A stretch of 35,044 nucleotides of DNA from an uncultured Arachnia sp. (GTDB lineage: Bacteria; Actinomycetota; Actinomycetes; Propionibacteriales; Propionibacteriaceae), in assembly GCA_947499145.1 (NCBI GenBank), contig CANMNB010000011.1, forward strand, positions 1-35,044, written 5' to 3'. Shown one piece after another: positions 24,111 to 32,768 of this stretch. A model generated the notes under the pieces. It saw only the letters and a list, made by a program, of their open reading frames with translations, did no database searches and had not been told where the DNA came from. The position numbers and the translations under genes were made by a program. Position 1 is the stretch's first letter; each line of letters opens with the position of its first letter.

Positions 24111-26875
24111 GCGGTCAGCTCTCGATTCAGTGCCTCGAGCAGGTCCGCCGCGCCGTCGCCGAGATCTCGAAGTGCCCCATAGATGCCACCCCGCTCATCG
24201 AATGGAGCGTCGTCCAGGTCATCGGCGGTGATGCCGGCGGAGTTCGAGATCACGTCGACCATGCGGTCGAGCCACCACCTTTGCTTCTCGTTGAACGTCG
24301 CTCCGGATTGCTCCTGCGACAGGAGCCAGCCAGCGTAGCGTCGCTGGACGGTATCGGCGAACGGGATGAGTTCGTCGTCAAGTTCGAGCGTGTAGCGGAC
24401 CAATGACACAACATCTGTGAGCCTCGACCGATCGCGGTGCTGCACGCTGCCCACGTCTACCAGCTCGTAGGCCGTCCACACCATGTCAGGCGTCCAGTTC
24501 CTGGGCGGTCGGGCGATGCGGTCGGCGAGTTCCTTGATCGCATCGAACGGGATGCGCCGCGTCTTGGCCTCATCCATGAGCTGGATTGCGGTGATCTCGT
24601 TGCGGTGGGTCGTCAAGTACTCCTTCCAGTCGCGAACCAGCGAACGGGCTTCCTCCGGGTCCACTACCCCATGGGCGGCGAGGAGCCGGTCGGCGTTCAC
24701 CTCGTCGATGATTTGATCGTGGGTGCTGCGCAGTTCCATGATGCGGCTGCGCAACTCGGGATTGGCGGCCAACGGCTCAATCGCCGCCTCAGTCAGCTGC
24801 GCCACCACCGTCGCGACATCGGCTCCCTCCCCTGCTGCTTCGAGAGCCGTCGCCTGCATATCGGGATCGACAGCATCGACGAGCCCACGCACTATCGCCT
24901 TGAGCGGCTGCCCGGCCACCTTGTCGAGTTCGGCGCGCTCGTCTGGCGTGAGTTGCAGCTCGAGCGCCGACAGTCGGGAGGCGAGCGTCGCGGTCTCGTC
25001 CTCCGTGATGGTGAGGTTCGCCGCCTTCTTGAGCAGCTGCTCCAACGAGATGGAGCGGGTCCGGTTGAGCGGAGGCTCGACGAAGTCGTGCTCGGTGACG
25101 CCGACGGCGTCGACGATCACGAACCTGGTCTTCTGCTTGGCCTTCGGATCCGGGGTGACTGCTTGGAAGTCCGCGGCCGCGATGGTCCTGGCGCCGCGAC
25201 CCTTCATCTGCTCGTAGTACTGCGCGGTCTTGACGTCCCGGAGGAAGAACACGCATTCGAGCGGCTTCACGTCTGTGCCGGTGGCGATCATGTCCACTGT
25301 GACGGCGATGCGCAGCTTCGGGGACGTGCGAAAGGCTTGCAGCTGCCCCTTGGGATCAGTGGCGGTGTAGGTGATCTTGGCGGCGAAGTCGTTGCCCTTG
25401 CCGAACACCTGCCTCACCAGTGTCACGATCTGCTCGGCGTGGTTGTCGTCCTTCGCGAAGATGAGCGTCTTCGGGACGGCCGAGCGGCCCGGAAAGATAT
25501 CGGTGAACAGCCTGTCGCGGAAGGTCTCCAGCACCAGTCGGATCTGGTTTGGGTTGCTCACCGCACGGTCGAGCTGGCCGCCGGTGTAATGGACGTCCTC
25601 GTCGATCTCCTCGATGCGCTGCACTCTGGTGCGCTTGTCGAGCTTTGGCACAAAGGTACCCGCCTCGATCCTCGCGCCCTGCTCCGTGATCTCGGTGCGG
25701 ATGCGGTAGATGTCGAAGTCGACGTTGACGCCGTCGGAGACCGACTCCTGGTAGGTGTACGAGGAGACGAGGTTCTGGCGGAAGAACGCGAACGTCTGCT
25801 TGCCCGGTGTTGCGGTGAGACCGACGACGTGGGCATCGAAGTACTCCAATACTCCACGCCACACGCCGTAGATGGAGCGATGCGCCTCGTCCACGATCAC
25901 GAGGTCGAACGTTTCCGGCGGCAACTCAGGGTTGTAGGCCACGGTGACCGGCTGCTCCGGGACGTACCCATCCAGCTGAGGATCATCCGCGTCAGCCACC
26001 TCGTTACCGCGCAGCACCGAGTGGACCCGCTGAATCGTGGAGATCACAACGTTGGAGCTGGCCAGCATCCCGGCACCCGTGAGCTTGTCGACGTTGTAGA
26101 TCTCGGAGAACCGGCGTCCGTCGTCGGGGGTGGCGTAGTTCTGGAACTCGGCCAGGGCCTGATCGGCGAGGTTGTTCCGGTCCACCAGGAACAGGACCCG
26201 CGAGAAGCCGCCGAACTTGATGAGGCGGTAGGCGAGCGTGACCGCGGTGTAGGTCTTGCCGGCGCCGGTGGCCATCTGGATGAGCGATCGGTCGAAGCGC
26301 TGCTCGGCCAGGGACTGCTCGACGCCGTTGATCGCGACGATCTGTGCCGGTCTCAGCCCCGCTTCATCCAGCGGAGGAAGAGCGCGGGCCTTCGAACGCC
26401 ACGTCGGGCGCTCCGGATCGGCGTCCGCATCGCGAAGGATCCGGGCGAGCGTCGAGGGCTTGGGGAACGCGAACACCTTCCGTGATCGGGGGTCAGGGTC
26501 GAATCCGTTGGTGAAGTGGGTCTCGCTGCCGGAGGCCTCGAACACGAACGGTAGGCGGTCGTCGACCAACCGAGCCCGCGTGCGGTGGGACTCGGGGAGC
26601 CCGGTGGCGTACATCGCCGACTGCCACTCAACGCCCGACAGGGTCGTGCCGATGGGCTTGGCCTCGATGACGCCGACGACTCTCTTGTCCACGTAGAGCA
26701 GGTAGTCGACGCGCCCGTGGCCCGGCGCCATCACGACCTCGCGCACGGCTATGCCCTGACCTGCGAACAGGTTCATCGCCTTGCCATCTTGAACAACCCA
26801 CCCGGCACCCTGGAGTTGCTCGTCGATGAGCACACGCGCCCGCTGCTCAGCGGCAAGTCGGGCGGCATCCGTCAC
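24107..26875 (-). CDS. hsdR: Type I restriction enzyme motor-nuclease subunit
   Basis: The 922-residue product has an N-terminal PD-(D/E)xK nuclease (GRVDYLLYVDKRVVGVIEAK, with Asp and E-A-K), a superfamily 2 helicase with Walker A MATGAGKT (about 201-208), DEAH box VDEAHR (about 328) and motif III GLTATPG, and further motifs VTVDMIATGTDVK and MKGRGAR. The C-terminal third is helical and would contact HsdS/HsdM. It translocates DNA and cuts unmodified DNA far from the site. It is the first gene of the leftward restriction operon; the promoter must lie in 26,876-27,094, shared with the divergent relaxase gene. No key motif is missing. Confidence 0.95.
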   Translation of the reverse strand: MTDAARLAAEQRARVLIDEQLQGAGWVVQDGKAMNLFAGQGIAVREVVMAPGHGRVDYLLYVDKRVVGVIEAKPIGTTLSGVEWQSAMYATGLPESHRTRARLVDDRLPFVFEASGSETHFTNGFDPDPRSRKVFAFPKPSTLARILRDADADPERPTWRSKARALPPLDEAGLRPAQIVAINGVEQSLAEQRFDRSLIQMATGAGKTYTAVTLAYRLIKFGGFSRVLFLVDRNNLADQALAEFQNYATPDDGRRFSEIYNVDKLTGAGMLASSNVVISTIQRVHSVLRGNEVADADDPQLDGYVPEQPVTVAYNPELPPETFDLVIVDEAHRSIYGVWRGVLEYFDAHVVGLTATPGKQTFAFFRQNLVSSYTYQESVSDGVNVDFDIYRIRTEITEQGARIEAGTFVPKLDKRTRVQRIEEIDEDVHYTGGQLDRAVSNPNQIRLVLETFRDRLFTDIFPGRSAVPKTLIFAKDDNHAEQIVTLVRQVFGKGNDFAAKITYTATDPKGQLQAFRTSPKLRIAVTVDMIATGTDVKPLECVFFLRDVKTAQYYEQMKGRGARTIAAADFQAVTPDPKAKQKTRFVIVDAVGVTEHDFVEPPLNRTRSISLEQLLKKAANLTITEDETATLASRLSALELQLTPDERAELDKVAGQPLKAIVRGLVDAVDPDMQATALEAAGEGADVATVVAQLTEAAIEPLAANPELRSRIMELRSTHDQIIDEVNADRLLAAHGVVDPEEARSLVRDWKEYLTTHRNEITAIQLMDEAKTRRIPFDAIKELADRIARPPRNWTPDMVWTAYELVDVGSVQHRDRSRLTDVVSLVRYTLELDDELIPFADTVQRRYAGWLLSQEQSGATFNEKQRWWLDRMVDVISNSAGITADDLDDAPFDERGGIYGALRDLGDGAADLLEALNRELTA

Positions 26876-26961
26876 CAGTCGATCCTAGCCAGAGAAGAAG
26901 CGCACGACTCGCTGCGGCGGCAGTCGAAGCCTGCTCACGGCCAGCCCAAACCGAACCGGTA

Positions 26962-26983
26962 GGTCGGCAATGGGAACCCGACC
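26962..26983. other. Candidate oriT hairpin between hsdR and the relaxase gene
   Basis: The 219-base divergent spacer (26,876-27,094) holds GGTCGG-N10-CCGACC at 26,962-26,983 and a wider inverted repeat ACCCCGA...TCGGGGT (27,010-27,016 with 27,078-27,084). MobF relaxases usually nick next to such repeats immediately upstream of their own gene. No nic sequence is recognised, so this is positional inference. Confidence 0.35.
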
Positions 26984-27094
26984 CCGGCACGGATCTTCGT
27001 GGCTGACGTACCCCGAGACGGAAGTGCCACACACCCACTGCACCGTCGGAGGCGGTTTGCGCGTTTGGGTGGTCGAGTCGGGGTTCTCATATGC

Positions 27095-30000
27095 ATGGGG
27101 GTATCCCTGCACAAGCTGACCGCTGGGTCGGGGTATGACTACCTGACCCGGCAGGTTGCTGCGCACGACACGACGGAGAAGGGCCACGCGACGCTGGCCT
27201 CCTATTACTCGGAACGTGGCGAGTCACCCGGGTCGTGGCGCGGCCGCGGCCTAGCGGGGCTCGGCGACCTCGCAGTCGGCGACGAGGTGACAGCGGAGCA
27301 GATGCGTGCCCTGTTCGGCGCCGGTTTTCATCCGAACATGCAGGCCCGGCTGGACGCGTTGCCGAGTGATGCGTCGACGGCGATGATCCGCGAGGCCGCC
27401 CGACTCGGCCGACCATTCCCGGTGCTCGGTGCGGTCAACGAAGTCCGTCTCAAGGTGGAGAAGCGGACCGCGGCATGGCGCGTCTCACAGGGGGTGCCGG
27501 CCACGGCAGCCGTGCCCACCGACGTTCGCGCCGACATTGTGAGCGCCGTCGCGAGCGAGGCGTTTGAGGCGCGGATCGGCCGGGCGCCGACGTTGGAGGA
27601 GTTGGCGGCGGAGGTGTCGCGGTTGAGTCGGCAGTCGTCGACGGCGTGCGCGGGTTACGACATGACGTTCACCCCGGTGAAGTCGGTCTCCGCGTTGTGG
27701 GCGATCGCCCCGCGCGCGGTCGCTGACGCGATCGAACGGGCCCACGACGCGGCGGTCGACGACGCGCTGCGCTTCCTGGAAGACGAGGCGCTGTACTCAC
27801 GCGCAGGCCACGCGGGCGTGAGGCAGATCGACGTCGCCGGTCTGATCGCAGCCTCCTTCACGCATCGCGATTCACGTGCCGGGGATCCGAACCTGCACAC
27901 GCATGTGGCGATTGCGAACAAGGTGCAGGGGTTGGATGGGAAGTGGCGCTCGATCGATGGCCGCCTGATCTACCAGGCACGGGTGGCCGTGAGCGAGACC
28001 TACAACACGCAGCTGGAGGCCCACCTGCGCCAGTCTTTGGGGATCGAGTTCGCCGAACGAGAGCCCCGTACTCTGGAGCGACGAGCGGTCCGGGAAATCA
28101 TCGGCATACCCCCCGAACTGGTCGGGCTCTGGTCGTCGCGCAGAATGCTGATCGAGTCTCGCCAGGCAAAGCTCGCGGCCGAGTTCCAGACACGCCATCA
28201 TCGCCCTCCCACACCGGCCGAAGCGATCCGGCTGGCCCAGCAGGCCACCCTAGAAACAAGGGAGGCGAAGCACCTGCCCCGCTCCCATGGTGAACAGCGC
28301 ACCACCTGGCGGGAACAGGCCGAACGTGCCATCGGAACCGACGGGATCAGACGTGCCCTCGCCCACTCGCTTGGCCGCGCCGCCGCGCCGGACGGCGACG
28401 TCACCGTGGAGCAGTTGAATCGCGTGGCGGGCGAAGTGGTCGATCGGGTCGCCCGGGCGCGGGCATCCTGGCAGGTGTGGCATCTGCGCGGTGAGGCGTC
28501 TCGACGTGCCCGCGAAATCGCCGCAACCTCAGCCCAGGCCGAGCTCCTCACGAAGGAGCTCCTTGACCGAGCACTCGCCATCTCCGTTCCCTTGACGGTC
28601 GTCGGGGATGGGATCGAAGAGCCTTCCGAGTTGCGGCGCAGCGACGGGTCCTCGATGTACGAGGTGGCAGGATCTCGCCTCTACACCTCGCTGGCCGTGC
28701 TCGACGCGGAACGGCGAATCGTCGCAGCCGGGTGGCTCGCCGCGGGCCGCCGGGCTCCCGCTTTCGCGGTGGAGATCGCCCTCCTGGAGTCGACCGCCAA
28801 CGGCGTCTCGCTGAACGACGGACAGGCACGGATGTTGCGGTCCATGGCCACCAGCGGGGCCCAACTGCAACTCGGGTTGGCCGCCGCCGGCACCGGCAAG
28901 ACAACCGCGATGCGGGTCCTCACCCGGGCCTGGGAAGAGTCCGGCGGAACCGTCCTGGGCCTGGCCCCCTCCGCCGCCGCGGCCGCCACCCTCGCAGAGG
29001 CGACCGGCCGGGCCACCACCGTCGCCAAACTGCTCTGGGACCTCCACCGCGGCGATACCCACGGGGTGGACGCCTCGACGCTGATCATCGTGGACGAGGC
29101 AGGAATGACCGACACCCTCTCCCTCGCGGAGCTCCTCGACTTCGCCCTCTCCCGAGGCGCCTCCGTCCGGTTGATCGGCGACGACCGCCAGCTGTCCGCC
29201 ATCGGCGCCGGCGGCGTGCTGCGCGACCTGCGACGCGTGCACGGCGCCGTCGAACTCGACGAGGTGCTGCGCTTCGTCGACAACGGCGAGAAGGCCGCCT
29301 CCCTCGCCCTCCGCGATGGCGACCCCACTGCGCTGGGCTGGTACCTCGACCGCGACCGCATCCATGCCGGCAGCGCCGAAACGGTGCTGGACGGCGCGCT
29401 GCGTGCCTGGAAGACCGACATCGATCGTGGCCTCGACTCGCTGATGCTGGCCAGCACCCGTCAGGACGTCGCCGAACTCAACCGCCGAGCCCGCCACCTC
29501 CTCGCCGACAAGAACGCGAGCGGCGTGGCGTTGTCCGACGGGAACCTGGCCGGCGTCGGCGATGTGATCCTCACCAGGCGAAACGATCGACGCCTCCGGA
29601 CCTCCGCCACTGGCTTCGTCATGAACGGCGACCGCTGGATCGTCCAGGCCGTCAATCGCGACGGCGGGCTCCTGGTGCGGCACCGCACCACCGGGCACCG
29701 CGCGTGGCTGCCCGCGGCTTACGTCGCCGACCACACCGAGCTCGGCTACGCCACCACCATCCACACTGCCCAAGGCTCGACCGTCGACACCGCCCACACC
29801 ATCCTCACCGGCACGGAAAACCGCCGCCTGCTCTACGTCGCCATGACCCGCGGGCGCCAGGCCAACCACAGCTACGTCACCACCGTCGGCGACGGCAACG
29901 CCCACTCCGCGTTCACGCCCGAGACGCTGCGGCCGCCCACCGCCGTCGAGATCCTCGAAACCGTACTGGCCCGCGAGGGCGCCGCCCGCTCCGTCACCAG

Positions 30001-30949
30001 CGACATCGCGCACGCCCACGACCCGGCCGTGCGGCTCGCTGACGCGGTCAACCGGTACCGCGACGCCCTAACCCTCGCCCTCGAAAACCGCCACGCCCCC
30101 GAGCTGAAGATCCTCGACCACCGAGCTGACGGCGTCGTCCCCGGCCTCACCGACGCCAACGCCTGGCCAACACTCCGGCAACGGCTCCTCGCAACCACCG
30201 ACGGCCACAGCCTGCTCGACGGGCTACGCCAGATCGCAGCCGGCCACCGCTTCGACGACATCGCCGACCCGGCAGCCTTCCTCGCCACGCTCATCCCCGA
30301 ACCCACCGGCGGCCCCCTCCCCTGGCTCCCCCGCATCCCAGCCTCCATAGCCGACCACGCGCGCTGGGGTCCCTACCTCACCGCACGCGCCCAACACGTC
30401 ACCAACCTCGCCAACCAGGTACGCCTCGACACGCTCCAGGCCCCGCCCCCGAGATGGACGCCCAGCAACACGACCCTCCCAGAGCAGCTGACCGGCGACG
30501 TGGCCGTCTGGCGAGCCGCCACCGGCGTCGAACCCGACGACCACCACCCCACCGGAGCACGGGCACAGGCCGGAGCCGCGAGGCGGTACCAAGACCACCT
30601 CGACAGACAACTCCTCACCGCGATACCCAGCGTGAACATCGCGCAACTGCGGGCCCTGGGCCAGGGCCTCGACCACGACCCCGCCGTCCCCGGGGTGGCC
30701 AGACACCTCTCCCTACTCGAAGAACGCGGCCTCCCAGTTGGGGCCCTCGTCGCCCGCGCGCTGGCCGAAGGACCACTCCCAGCAGAGCGACCCGCGGCCG
30801 CCCTCTTCTGGCGGATCCAGCAACACACGCCCAACCCCGCACCGACAGGCACCCACACCGACGAGCCACGCGCAGATCAGCCATCATCCCGGCCGCGACC
30901 CGAACACCTACGCATTCCATCCCGAGACGCCGGAAGTCCCCGGCGATGA
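27095..30949 (+). CDS. MobF-family relaxase-helicase (TraA/TrwC type)
   Basis: The 1284-residue product starts at ATG 27095, where the family N-terminus MGVSLHKLTAGSGYDYLTRQV appears; the frame is open further upstream but that part is not protein-like. The relaxase domain (1-300) has a near-N-terminal catalytic Tyr (SGYDYL), the TFTPVKSVSALWA strand and the metal-binding HUH motif NLHTHVAIAN (His268, His270). The helicase half has Walker A AAAGTGKTTA (about 600), Walker B IIVDEAGMTD, GDDRQLSAIGAGG and a C-terminal UvrD-like ARQANHSYVTT. It would nick oriT and unwind the transferred strand. No secretion or coupling genes are near, so mobilization would rely on another element. Confidence 0.93.
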   Translation: MGVSLHKLTAGSGYDYLTRQVAAHDTTEKGHATLASYYSERGESPGSWRGRGLAGLGDLAVGDEVTAEQMRALFGAGFHPNMQARLDALPSDASTAMIREAARLGRPFPVLGAVNEVRLKVEKRTAAWRVSQGVPATAAVPTDVRADIVSAVASEAFEARIGRAPTLEELAAEVSRLSRQSSTACAGYDMTFTPVKSVSALWAIAPRAVADAIERAHDAAVDDALRFLEDEALYSRAGHAGVRQIDVAGLIAASFTHRDSRAGDPNLHTHVAIANKVQGLDGKWRSIDGRLIYQARVAVSETYNTQLEAHLRQSLGIEFAEREPRTLERRAVREIIGIPPELVGLWSSRRMLIESRQAKLAAEFQTRHHRPPTPAEAIRLAQQATLETREAKHLPRSHGEQRTTWREQAERAIGTDGIRRALAHSLGRAAAPDGDVTVEQLNRVAGEVVDRVARARASWQVWHLRGEASRRAREIAATSAQAELLTKELLDRALAISVPLTVVGDGIEEPSELRRSDGSSMYEVAGSRLYTSLAVLDAERRIVAAGWLAAGRRAPAFAVEIALLESTANGVSLNDGQARMLRSMATSGAQLQLGLAAAGTGKTTAMRVLTRAWEESGGTVLGLAPSAAAAATLAEATGRATTVAKLLWDLHRGDTHGVDASTLIIVDEAGMTDTLSLAELLDFALSRGASVRLIGDDRQLSAIGAGGVLRDLRRVHGAVELDEVLRFVDNGEKAASLALRDGDPTALGWYLDRDRIHAGSAETVLDGALRAWKTDIDRGLDSLMLASTRQDVAELNRRARHLLADKNASGVALSDGNLAGVGDVILTRRNDRRLRTSATGFVMNGDRWIVQAVNRDGGLLVRHRTTGHRAWLPAAYVADHTELGYATTIHTAQGSTVDTAHTILTGTENRRLLYVAMTRGRQANHSYVTTVGDGNAHSAFTPETLRPPTAVEILETVLAREGAARSVTSDIAHAHDPAVRLADAVNRYRDALTLALENRHAPELKILDHRADGVVPGLTDANAWPTLRQRLLATTDGHSLLDGLRQIAAGHRFDDIADPAAFLATLIPEPTGGPLPWLPRIPASIADHARWGPYLTARAQHVTNLANQVRLDTLQAPPPRWTPSNTTLPEQLTGDVAVWRAATGVEPDDHHPTGARAQAGAARRYQDHLDRQLLTAIPSVNIAQLRALGQGLDHDPAVPGVARHLSLLEERGLPVGALVARALAEGPLPAERPAAALFWRIQQHTPNPAPTGTHTDEPRADQPSSRPRPEHLRIPSRDAGSPRR

Positions 30950-31012
30950 CCGCTCTCGCCCCGTCAGCCGTCAGAGCGCCCACACTTTGCCGTGGGGCAC
31001 CCCTGGACGTGG

Positions 31013-31060
31013 TGAAACAAACCGTCCTCAGATAGACTTATCGGGATACGTTTTGTTTCA
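31013..31060 (+). promoter_or_regulatory. Operator-like inverted repeat and promoter of abiEi
   Basis: TGAAACAAACCG (31,013-31,024) and CGTTTTGTTTCA (31,049-31,060) are inverted copies matching at 11 of 12 positions, 24 bases apart. TAGACT (31,033-31,038) lies between and fits a -10. AbiEi antitoxins repress their own promoter through widely spaced inverted repeats of this kind. The GACAAGGAGGG ribosome binding site follows. Confidence 0.7.
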
Positions 31061-31080
31061 GACAAGGAGGGCGCCGGGGC

Positions 31081-31638
31081 ATGGCACCACTCACACCCGC
31101 CACCGCGCGGCAGCAGGGGATGTCCCGAAGCACCCTCCACCGTGCCGCCCGCGACGGCAAACTGGAACGCATCGCACGTGGAATCTACCTGCCCGCCGAC
31201 GCCAACACCGCGGACTGGGAATGGATCGAAGCCGCCAGCCGGCGCCCAGAAGCCACGATCTGTCTGACCTCCGCCATGGCCCTCCATGACCTCACCGACG
31301 AAATCCCCGCCACGCTTAATGTGGCCATCCACCGGGAAGCACGCATCCCAGCTGGCACCTCAGCAATCAGCTGGCACCGCTTCCACACGGCAACCTTCGA
31401 TCTGGGACGAGAAGAGGTCCCCATCCCCGGCACTGACCAGACGATCGCGCTCTACACCCCCGAGCGATCCATCGTCGACGCCTTCCGGTTGAGGGGCATG
31501 ATCGGTTACGAACTCCCCCTCGAGGCCCTCAAAGAGTGGCTGCGCCGCGGAGGCGAGCCCAACCGCCTCGTCGCACTCGCGAGGCAACTCCCCCGCTCGC
31601 AGGGTCCCCTCATCGCGGCCTTGGAGACGCTGACATGA
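31081..31638 (+). CDS. AbiEi-family antitoxin/autorepressor (type IV TA), toxin partner truncated
   Basis: The 185-residue product has an N-terminal winged-helix of the AbiEi type (ATARQQGMSRSTLHRAARDGKLERIARGIYLPA) and a C-terminal AbiEi domain (ICLTSAMALHDLTDEIPATLNVAIHR ... LYTPERSIVDAFRLRGMIGYELPLEALKEWLRRGG). AbiEi represses its operon and neutralises the nucleotidyltransferase toxin AbiEii. ATGA at 31,635-31,638 is the classic overlap with the toxin start, but the toxin frame survives only briefly. The antitoxin and its operator look intact, so it may persist as a stand-alone regulator or an anti-toxin against related systems. Confidence 0.9.
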   Translation: MAPLTPATARQQGMSRSTLHRAARDGKLERIARGIYLPADANTADWEWIEAASRRPEATICLTSAMALHDLTDEIPATLNVAIHREARIPAGTSAISWHRFHTATFDLGREEVPIPGTDQTIALYTPERSIVDAFRLRGMIGYELPLEALKEWLRRGGEPNRLVALARQLPRSQGPLIAALETLT

Positions 31639-31697
31639 CGCCCATCAGTCAGCCCTTGAGGACCACCGCGGCATCGGTCTGTCGCTCCGTCCGTCAG
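31635..31697 (+). pseudogene. Remnant of the abiEii toxin gene
   Basis: From ATG 31635 the frame reads MTPISQPLRTTAASVCRSVRQ, which fits the AbiEii N-terminus (AASVxxxxxx) as I remember it. After about 21 codons the sequence turns into unrelated composition and runs into the end of the excisionase-like gene on the other strand. The nucleotidyltransferase GS-x10-DxD core is absent, so no toxin can be made. Confidence 0.6.
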
Positions 31698-31763
31698 GTC
31701 ACGTCGTCAAGCGGCCACCTGAGACCGAGCCCGAGCGCCGCGCTCGCCACGCCAGGGCAACAG

Positions 31764-31994
31764 TCAACCGGTCAGCGTCTTGAGGCCGCCGGCGCTTGCG
31801 ACCACGAGCTCGTCCAATTCGTCCAAGTCGACCATCACCCGGCGTCCAACGCGGTACCGAATCAGCGAACCGTCGCTGAAGCGTCGGGTCAAGGTCTTGG
31901 GATGAACACGAACGTACTCAGCGGCCTCATTCAGGGAGGCCCAACGTCGCGCCCCGGCCTTCGGTGTGGGCGCTGAGGTGTTACGGGTGCTCAT
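31764..31994 (-). CDS. Excisionase-like small HTH protein
   Basis: The 76-residue product starts at ATG 31994 with TAGGAGGA upstream. A winged-helix HTH_17/MerR-like domain is clear: WASLNEAAEYVRVHPKTLTRRFSDGSLIRYRVGRRVMVDLDELDELV, the pattern of Xis proteins. It would direct the integrase toward excision. It is transcribed leftward in the same direction as the integrase, separated from it by a toxin-antitoxin pair, an arrangement that ties loss of the element to the pair. Confidence 0.85.
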   Translation of the reverse strand: MSTRNTSAPTPKAGARRWASLNEAAEYVRVHPKTLTRRFSDGSLIRYRVGRRVMVDLDELDELVVASAGGLKTLTG

Positions 31995-32074
31995 TGGGAG
32001 TCCTCCTACTCATACCGCTATGAACCCCCACGGCCGACACCCAGCGCGAGAAGGGTCATCTGAACTGTGCCGGT

Positions 32075-32317
32075 TCAGTCTCGACCGAAGCGCTGGTAGG
32101 CAGCCTGACGGGTCGTGTCGAGCGCGGCCCCGATAACGGTCCAGGAGTCGCCGGCCTCACGGGCCTCGTGGACTGCGTCTCGGAGTTCCTGTTCAGCATC
32201 CGCCACTGCCTTCCGGGCAGCGAGAATCCGGCGGAAGTGCGCGGCGTCGCGGGCTGGATTCGTACGGACGTCTAGCTGGTCCAGCCCGGTCGAGTCATTG
32301 TGTGTCTTGATGGTCAT
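32075..32317 (-). CDS. HTH antitoxin, partner of the BrnT-like toxin
   Basis: The product is about 80 residues. The preferred start is ATG 32317 with GAGGTGAGG eight bases upstream; GTG 32326 is possible. The N-terminus is polar, then a helical stretch (FRRILAARKAVADAEQELRDAVHEAREAG) leads to a small HTH, SWTVIGAALDTTRQAAYQRFGRD, of the kind found in actinobacterial antitoxins. It follows the toxin-like gene by 1-10 bases and is transcribed with it. Repression through the palindrome at 32,566 is the simplest reading. Confidence 0.72.
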   Translation of the reverse strand: MTIKTHNDSTGLDQLDVRTNPARDAAHFRRILAARKAVADAEQELRDAVHEAREAGDSWTVIGAALDTTRQAAYQRFGRD

Positions 32318-32327
32318 GGCGTTCACC

Positions 32328-32564
32328 TCACCTCAGGTAGTCGTAGAACTTCGGTCGTAGTCGATCAGCGTGGATGATCCGAGTCGGTTCATCTGCAGGC
32401 ACAGCAACGAGTTCCAGCAAGCGTCCGTGCTGGTCAGGCCCGATCACCAACAGGCGTTCCTGACCGTGGTATTCATACTCGACGAGCCTTATGGCGTGGT
32501 GCCAAGCATGTTCGATCTCTGCATCCGTGATCCCGTGCTTGCGCGCCGAACCGCGGATCTCCAT
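32328..32564 (-). CDS. BrnT/RelE-like small toxin
   Basis: The 78-residue product begins [20 protein letters not shown], followed by strands [29 protein letters not shown] and an end [16 protein letters not shown]. The K-H-G-I-x-x-x-E-I-x-x-A opening and the R-I-I-x-A-x-x-x tail match the BrnT ribonuclease-toxin pattern. Toxin first, antitoxin second, is also the order of brnTA. The mRNA appears leaderless: -35 TTGACG, a 17-base gap and -10 TAGTCT place the start on this ATG. The family assignment rests on motif resemblance only. Confidence 0.68.
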   Translation of the reverse strand: MEIRGSARKHGITDAEIEHAWHHAIRLVEYEYHGQERLLVIGPDQHGRLLELVAVPADEPTRIIHADRLRPKFYDYLR

Positions 32565-32565
32565 G

Positions 32566-32599
32566 TGTAAAGACTACCTTTACATCCTGCCCTCGTCAA
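32566..32599 (-). promoter_or_regulatory. Promoter and palindromic operator of the toxin-antitoxin pair
   Basis: On the minus strand TTGACG (32,599-32,594), 17 bases and TAGTCT (32,576-32,571) form a good promoter. Its start of transcription seven bases on is the A of ATG 32564. TGTAAAG-N5-CTTTACA (32,566-32,584) covers the -10, and a third half-site CTTTACA lies at 32,606-32,612. The stretch 32,613-32,768 up to the integrase stop shows no gene I can support. Confidence 0.75.
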
Positions 32600-32768
32600 G
32601 AGAACCTTTACACGTAGAGAGGCGATCGGAGCAGACAGCACGCCTCATCCCACCCCACAATCGGGGACCGGTCCAGGCACATCCGCACTTCCGCACGTGG
32701 GACAACCTCTCCCCCTGTACCGCCAGCGCAAGAGAATCACCACGAAGAGAGCCACTGCCAAGCTCGCC

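Noticed and set aside
24437-26485. 682-residue open frame on the plus strand
   Set aside because: It lies entirely antisense to hsdR, whose motifs are complete; composition (Gly, Val, Asp, Arg) is typical of a mirror frame in GC-rich DNA.
28529-30019. 496-residue Gly/Val-rich frame on the minus strand
   Set aside because: It is antisense to the relaxase-helicase with intact Walker motifs.
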